Origin: Tamarix chinensis
Lineage: Eukaryota; Streptophyta; Magnoliopsida; Caryophyllales; Tamaricaceae
Assembly: GCA_030549775.1 (NCBI GenBank)
Contig: CM060178.1
Span: forward strand, 66,330,896-66,394,895
Length of the DNA: 64,000 nt
Direction: 5' to 3'
Part shown: positions 58,848 to 64,000 of the stretch, in pieces
How the letters are laid out: each line of letters opens with the position of its first letter
How positions within the stretch are numbered: position 1 is the stretch's first letter
Notes under the pieces: model-generated
The model's database searches: none
Told to the model about the DNA's origin: nothing
The model's input: only the letters and a program-made list of their open reading frames with translations
Program-made: the position numbers and the translations under genes

Positions 58848-60130
58848 GCTCTCAATAGGGATTATGTCCACCATGATTCTTGGTACCATGGTGTTATATG
58901 CTCATTATGCCTGGTGTTTGAGAGATGGAGGCTAGTAAGTTGGAAATTGAGGACATTCCGGTGGTGTATAAGTTCCTAGATGTATTTCCCTATGGTATAA
59001 TGCATGATATTGATTATACAATTGACCTTATATAAGGGATATCCTTTGTTTCAAAGCCACCTTCCCACATGTCATTGGTTGAAATAGTGGATTTACATAT
59101 TTATTTGGAATTTTTGAGGAAGAAGAACTACATTTGATCAAGTGTATTATCTTGGAGAGAACTAATACTCTTTGTTATGAAGAAGGATATTAGTTTGAGG
59201 AGGTACATTGAATATCAGGAAGCAAATCAGGAAAATATAAAGAAAAAGATTCATTTTCCTTTAATTAATGATCTTTTTTGCTCTTTTTATGTAGCTATAG
59301 TGTTTTTAAAGATTGGCCTCTGGTTAAGTTATCATTAGTTGAGGATTGTCATGCAAGATATACCGAAGATGACATTTTGGATAAGTTATGAGCATTATGA
59401 ATTTACTATAATGTATTTTTTACTTAATAATGCATTTCTAGTGTTCATGGATCTCATGAACTAGATTTTACATTATCATGTTAATCAGTTTATATTAATC
59501 TTCATAGACAACATCCTTATCTATTCTAATAGTCATAAAGATCATAAGCAACACTTAAGGTAAACTGTAGTCATGTTGAGGGAATGTTAGTTGTATTCCA
59601 AACTTTTGAAGTGCAAGTTTTGGCTTGATGAAGTAATTTTTCTAGGGCACATGATCTTTAGGGATGATGTGATGGTTGATCCTTTGAATATCTAAGTAGT
59701 ATCAAAGTGGTTAGCACTGACTAGTGATAATGATATGATATTATCCATGTTTCATTTAAGACTTCTCCGATAGTGTTCATCCTTTAACAAGATTATGCAT
59801 TTTTAGCAAGATAGTAAGGTAAATTGTGTAGAAAGGCTTTCGAGGAGGTTAAGTTTAGTTCTGATACATATATTCCATTTGGTATGGAGTGGTTTGAAAT
59901 GTACAATAATGTGTTCAATCATGGTTTAGGATGTGTATTGATGTAGCATAAAGGATAGAGGCTTACAGTTCCTATTGGTTAAAGAAGCATGAAAAGAACT
60001 ATCTGATTTATGATTTGGAGCTTGTATTCATGGTATTAACCTTGAAGATTTAGAGACATCAAGATACCTATGTGTTTTCTTTCAAGACCTATTGAACACA
60101 CCTATCGATCATACTAGGTAGGAAGATTTT
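58848..60130 (+). pseudogene. Gypsy-P reverse transcriptase-RNase H (right part of split pol)
   Basis: Continues the protease at 44427 beyond LTR A. EDIPVVYKFLDVFPYG near 58950 (pro-RT linker), FVSKPPSHMSLVE near 59050, LFVMKKDISLRRYIEYQEAN near 59170, LLNNAFLVFMDLMN near 59425, QFILIFIDNILIYSNSHKDH near 59490, then LYSKLLKCKFWLDEVIFLGH near 59590 and a weak RNase H to about 60100. Catalytic FIDDI is FIDNI. Frameshifts and stops are scattered. Homology fades near 60130; integrase is not seen. Confidence 0.88.
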
Positions 60131-60950
60131 ACACCCTAACTTACATAGGTTATGATAAGATGGAAACTTAGTCCCTTATGTAACCAAAATATGATTTAGT
60201 TATCAACATGCATCTTTATTCCAATCAAATGCATTATTTTGTTAAGTGTTAAAGGTGCATGCATACCTTTTCCATAAAGAAAGTAGAGAACTTTGAATGT
60301 GTTTGGATATTCATTAAAGCTAAACAAAGTTTTTGAAAGTGTATTGATTATCCAGTTAAGTTAGTTATCATGTCTAGTATCACTAATGTTTGCTCTAGTT
60401 AAGCAAAACATACATCATTACCCATTTTTGTTTGTTTTGCATATTATAGGTCCTACTACTACTATAGCAAAAACAGATCAATGTATATATAAGTAGACAT
60501 GTTGAAATAGGAATTTAGGTGGAAGCGCATGAATCATGATTATTGAACTCCCATTTTGATGTTAACAGACAAAATAATTTTTTGTAAGTTCAATATTCTA
60601 ATAGTATGTATGTTTGGAGATGTTTGAATGGATTAACTTCAAGGAAATAAAGGAGGCATAAAGTGCTTGGAGTGTAGATGAGTGTCCTATGAGATCTTTT
60701 TGTAAACGCAACTATTTCAAGATAATTATATGTAACATAGGCCAAGTATTTTCCAAAAGATTTTCAAAATTGGTTGTAAGAGTAAAATTAGTAGAGTTCC
60801 ATGATGAGTTCCTTCACTATGGGTGTACTCCAAAATTTTGGGAACATGTTTTGAGTGTGTGAATTATTTTATCTATAAAAAAAGTAGTGAATTTTTAAAG
60901 TGATTATCTTTACTTATTTTTATTATCAATTGAATAAACTATAACAAAAG
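60131..60950. other. Intergenic, no gene or clear repeat recognised
   Basis: AT-rich sequence without a sustained coding frame. I see no LTR, inverted repeat or RNA gene in it. It may hold further decayed gypsy-P or flanking DNA. Confidence 0.5.
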
Positions 60951-61400
60951 ATCACATAGGTCAAAAAATGGACATGAGAAGAAAAAAATGTGTGGCTAAA
61001 TATTTTATACATCATGTGACATTATGACCTAAAGAAAATGATCATGAAAAAAATTTATTGTCTATATTAGATATTTTATTATGAGAAAAACTTTTATAGC
61101 TAGTTTGTCATAGAAAAATATATTTGTAACTATATGACACAGTAAAATTATTCTGATAGAGAACATGTCATGCCATAAAATAATATTCTCATAGTGAACT
61201 CTTCATGGATTTGCCACGAAAAAGCATTTTTGTGGTTAACTTGGCCTGAGTTGTCATGATTTTTTGTGTGACTAACTCACCATAAATTTGCTATGGAAAA
61301 ATATTTTTATAGATGACTCATCATAAACTTGTCATGAAGAAATATCATTATGATAAAATCCAAACAAAATTATTATGAAAATGTGTGAATGTGTGTGTGT
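60951..61400. repeat. Short-motif repeat cluster, subterminal-repeat-like
   Basis: Variants of GTCATGAAAAAATATTTTTGTG and GACTAACTTGCCATGAATTTG recur about every 40-60 bp in both phases (for example near 61095, 61200, 61260, 61300, 61335). The pattern resembles subterminal repeats of a second CACTA- or Mutator-type element, but no terminal CACTA sequence was found next to it. Confidence 0.45.
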
Positions 61401-62395
61401 GTTTTTTGCCTTAAATCTATAGCCATTAACCTATAGTTCAAAATATTTTTAATGGAGGTATTATGTATTAATTAGGCTAGTTGATTTTAAAAATATACAT
61501 ATAGTACATTAAAATTATATTTTCATCCTTATATTTTTTTTATTATTTCAAAAAAAATTACTAAATTTTATGTCATAAACTACTAATAAATAAAAATATA
61601 AAAACATGCATATGTTTTTTTTTGTGTAACATAGTAACATGTATGTCAGTATTCTAAACTTTTATTTGCTTATTTTTTATATGATCATGCATACAAGGCC
61701 TAAGCACCAAAAGGCATAAATGTACATTTTAATCAATGTATATTTCACTAACGAATTCCTATTATAAATATATTTTAGTTTAACACTGACCAAAAAAATA
61801 ATCACTATTTTAACTATGAATCAAAAAAGGGATATATATATATATATATATAGGATACACCTCCAACAGTTATGTTTTAATAAGAGTTTTTTAAAATTTC
61901 TGGTATGCTAATTTTCTAAACAAGTTTAAAAAATTTAATTATAAGAGCTGAAAACTGCTTATCATATATACATGCTCATGTAACCCATAATTGGAAGAGT
62001 ACATAATACTTAAGATAAGTGACTATAAATGAAATGGCCTAAAAGGGTTGATAAAACTACTAATATTAACAAGGTACACATTTCTTTACAAAAAAGTTAG
62101 TATTGTGGGATATTCCGCACTTACATGTGTTAAGTTTAGAATAGTTAAAGAATGGGTGACCATATAAGACATTTCTTAGGAAGCATAGGAGTGAAAGAAA
62201 AAAAATCATTAGAAAATACTTCTATTAAATTTTAGAGCTAATTTTTGATCCTGAAAATACTCTAAAATAACAGCTCATGCTTAGAGTGAAGATTGGATGT
62301 TATAATTACAAGTTTTTTTATTACTATTAATTATACTATTCATTTTATAATTATCGTCATTGTCATTTTCATCATTATTGTCGTCATCGTCGTGG
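61401..62395. other. AT-rich spacer, no gene recognised
   Basis: Contains short dinucleotide runs (GTGTGTGTGTG at 61391-61402, a TATATA run at about 61834-61851) and poly-T stretches. Nothing coding or transposon-like can be supported. Confidence 0.5.
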
Positions 62396-62407
62396 TCATC
62401 ATCATCA

Positions 62408-62486
<79 letters not shown>
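62396..62486 (+). repeat. Compound (ATC)n(ATT)n microsatellite
   Basis: About five ATC/TCA units (to 62410) pass into some 25 ATT repeats ending at 62486, preceded by degenerate TCATCG/GTCGTC units from 62355. The 78-residue open frame over it is mostly Ile and is not a gene. Confidence 0.97.
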
Positions 62487-62659
62487 GCAGTTTATGTACA
62501 TTAATTCTTCCATAGAAAACTCACAATAATCAACTATCCAGTACTCCTAAATTTATTATATACTTTTGATATTTGTTGCCATTGAGGGCTTTGATATGCA
62601 TATCAATCTTGATTCTTCTTATAATACCTCATTAATTTAAACTGTATAAAGTGTGAAAA

Positions 62660-64000
62660 TTCATGTGCTTGATGGGGTTTGGATGATATTGGATCTTGAT
62701 TCGGAAATATATTTGGATTTGATTTAAAAAAGAATTGGAAAGTTTGGAAAATAAGGCAGAAATTTTGGATTTGATCCTATGAGCTAATCAACTAGTCTAT
62801 TATTTTTATCTTGGGTCTTTGTTTAAGAAAATAAGTCTATTCGTTTGGAAAATCGATCGACTGAACTAGAACAAGTCTATGGATGCGCTAAACTGATCGA
62901 TCAATTTATCAGGCCTGTGAGATTTTTAAATTTGATTTTTCTAGAAAAATTCTTCTAGCAATCTTGAATGTTGGTAATCAAGATTTTATTACAATATTTG
63001 GCATTTTTGACCATTAATCCAAGCATTTTTCCACCTTGAAAGAATTTGAAGGCCAGAGTTGATAAAAAGGGGAAGGATGACCTCAACCATTTATCTCCTT
63101 CCTCCTCTCTCTTCCATGCAGACCTGGATAGACAATCTATATATTAGCGAACCACTACAACTCTTGGATATTTGTTTCCTATACCGTTTGTCTATTTTCC
63201 CTTCTTATGTTGAATTCCTTCTAAGGTGCATTGACCTACATTGTTACAATATTCACCATTTAGGCCATGGGAGAATTCAGTTATTTCCTTCATAAAATTG
63301 GCCTACATTAGCTAAATTCGAGTAGAATAGTTAGGGTTTTAATTAGATACCCTTTTCCTAGTGGGTTATGGGTATATTAATAGCCTTAACTCATGTTTTA
63401 TCTCATTTTCTCTTAGCTATTGAGTTTCTTTATTTTCCCCTCTCTCGAGTTCCATTTCGTTCCCCCTTTGTGTTATTCATTTCTAATATTCCTTACATAT
63501 TCTAATCTTTCCTCTAACTCTTTCTTGTTTTACCTTTAAGGAAGATAGGGTTAGATTTAGGAAAAGATTGAGGATTTAGTTAGTTTTCCTTAGAGTTCAC
63601 TTTGGAGGTAGTATCTTCTAATTTTCTCAATTTCATATTTGTTTTGATTTTATAAGTTTTTTAAAGGAATTTTTTGAGTTATAATCTTATCTTTAAGGTG
63701 TTTGTGACTTTGACTAAAGTTTCCATACTTTGTGTGAACTGCTAAGCTTTGCTAGGTAAGTCATTCTTACTTTGAGGTGTGGAGCGAGTGAATGAGTATG
63801 TAAAATATTGTAGGTTACAATTGCTTATTTTTGCATGATTATATGGCAGTAGTAGTAGTTTGATGATTCATGCCACAAGTTAAATTATTTTGAGGAAATA
63901 TGGACTTATGTGAATGCTTTAGTGATTCTATGAAAATGCATCATGATTTAGTAGTTAGGCATGTCTAATCTTATTTTCTATAATGGTAATCATATATAGG
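62660..64000 (+). repeat. Partial Tekay-like LTR at right edge
   Basis: Follows the order of the Tekay-like 5' LTR in diverged form: an AACTAGTC/ATCGATCGACT motif cluster (62784-62905), a CTTCCTCCTCTCTCTTCC stretch like 20435-20460, a TATA-like GGGTATATTAATAGCC near 63368, a CT-rich leader, TAGGGTTAGATTTAGG, and GGTAAGTCATTCTTACTTTG (compare AGTAATTCATTCTTACTTTG near 21110). The start is not defined and the end is beyond the window. Confidence 0.65.

Noticed and set aside
62293..62529. 78-codon open frame, mostly isoleucine
   Set aside because: Translation of the (ATT)n microsatellite.
1..64000. Host protein-coding genes, tRNA or rRNA genes, CRISPR arrays
   Set aside because: None could be supported; TGGTATCA-type sequences are retroelement primer sites, not tRNA genes.

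Overview
This window is nuclear DNA of a flowering plant, and nearly all of it is old transposable elements inserted into one another. The evidence is the mix of families: plant L1-type LINEs whose ORF1 carries a DUF4283-like domain and a CCHC knuckle, Ty3/gypsy chromoviruses (Tekay/Del-like and CRM-like), a Ty1/copia element, a CACTA (En/Spm) transposon and an hAT-type MITE. The sequence is AT-rich and nearly every element gene is full of stops and frameshifts. I see no host gene, tRNA, rRNA or CRISPR array. I cannot name the species. The setting looks like repeat-dense heterochromatin.

Layout. 1-3580: a degenerate LINE (LINE-1, minus strand) whose 5' end abuts the last ~290 bp of a giant LTR (copy C, ends 3869). 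3870-4491: a fragment of another gypsy LTR. 4492-18398: a CACTA element with TnpD (TNP2) and TnpA-like remnants, interrupted by a giant solo LTR (copy D, 10855-~15150) and a CRM-like LTR+PBS+gag fragment (~15180-16827). 18399-19940 and 32488-43952: two halves of a minus-strand gypsy element (here gypsy-M), split by a nearly complete plus-strand Tekay-like element (19946-32487, LTRs over 3 kb). The 5' LTR of gypsy-M is in turn split by a copia element (35458-41232), which itself holds a ~1.46 kb unclassified insert.

43953-60130 is the clearest nest. A plus-strand gypsy pol remnant (gypsy-P) is split between protease and RT by solo LTR A (44428-58842, 5-bp duplication CTTAG). LTR A is split by LINE-2 (46413-56085, 14-bp duplication, poly(A) end). 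LINE-2 ORF2 is split by solo LTR B (48652-53482, 5-bp duplication TGCTA). This gives an unambiguous order: gypsy-P, then A, then LINE-2, then B. 60130-64000 holds a short-motif repeat cluster, an ATT microsatellite and the start of a Tekay-like LTR that leaves the window.

The most notable item is the giant-LTR family (A, B, C, D). Each full copy is about 4.3-4.8 kb with a shared internal plan: AT-rich head, ~1.1-1.3 kb pyrimidine-rich block, a conserved palindromic element, a degenerate minisatellite in A and B, a copy-specific tandem array, a conserved dyad near the 3' end, and a GGGGG(T/C)GTTACA end. The 3' end resembles the Tekay-like LTR at 19946, so a chromovirus origin is likely. No internal coding region of this family lies in the window, and three copies appear as solo LTRs.
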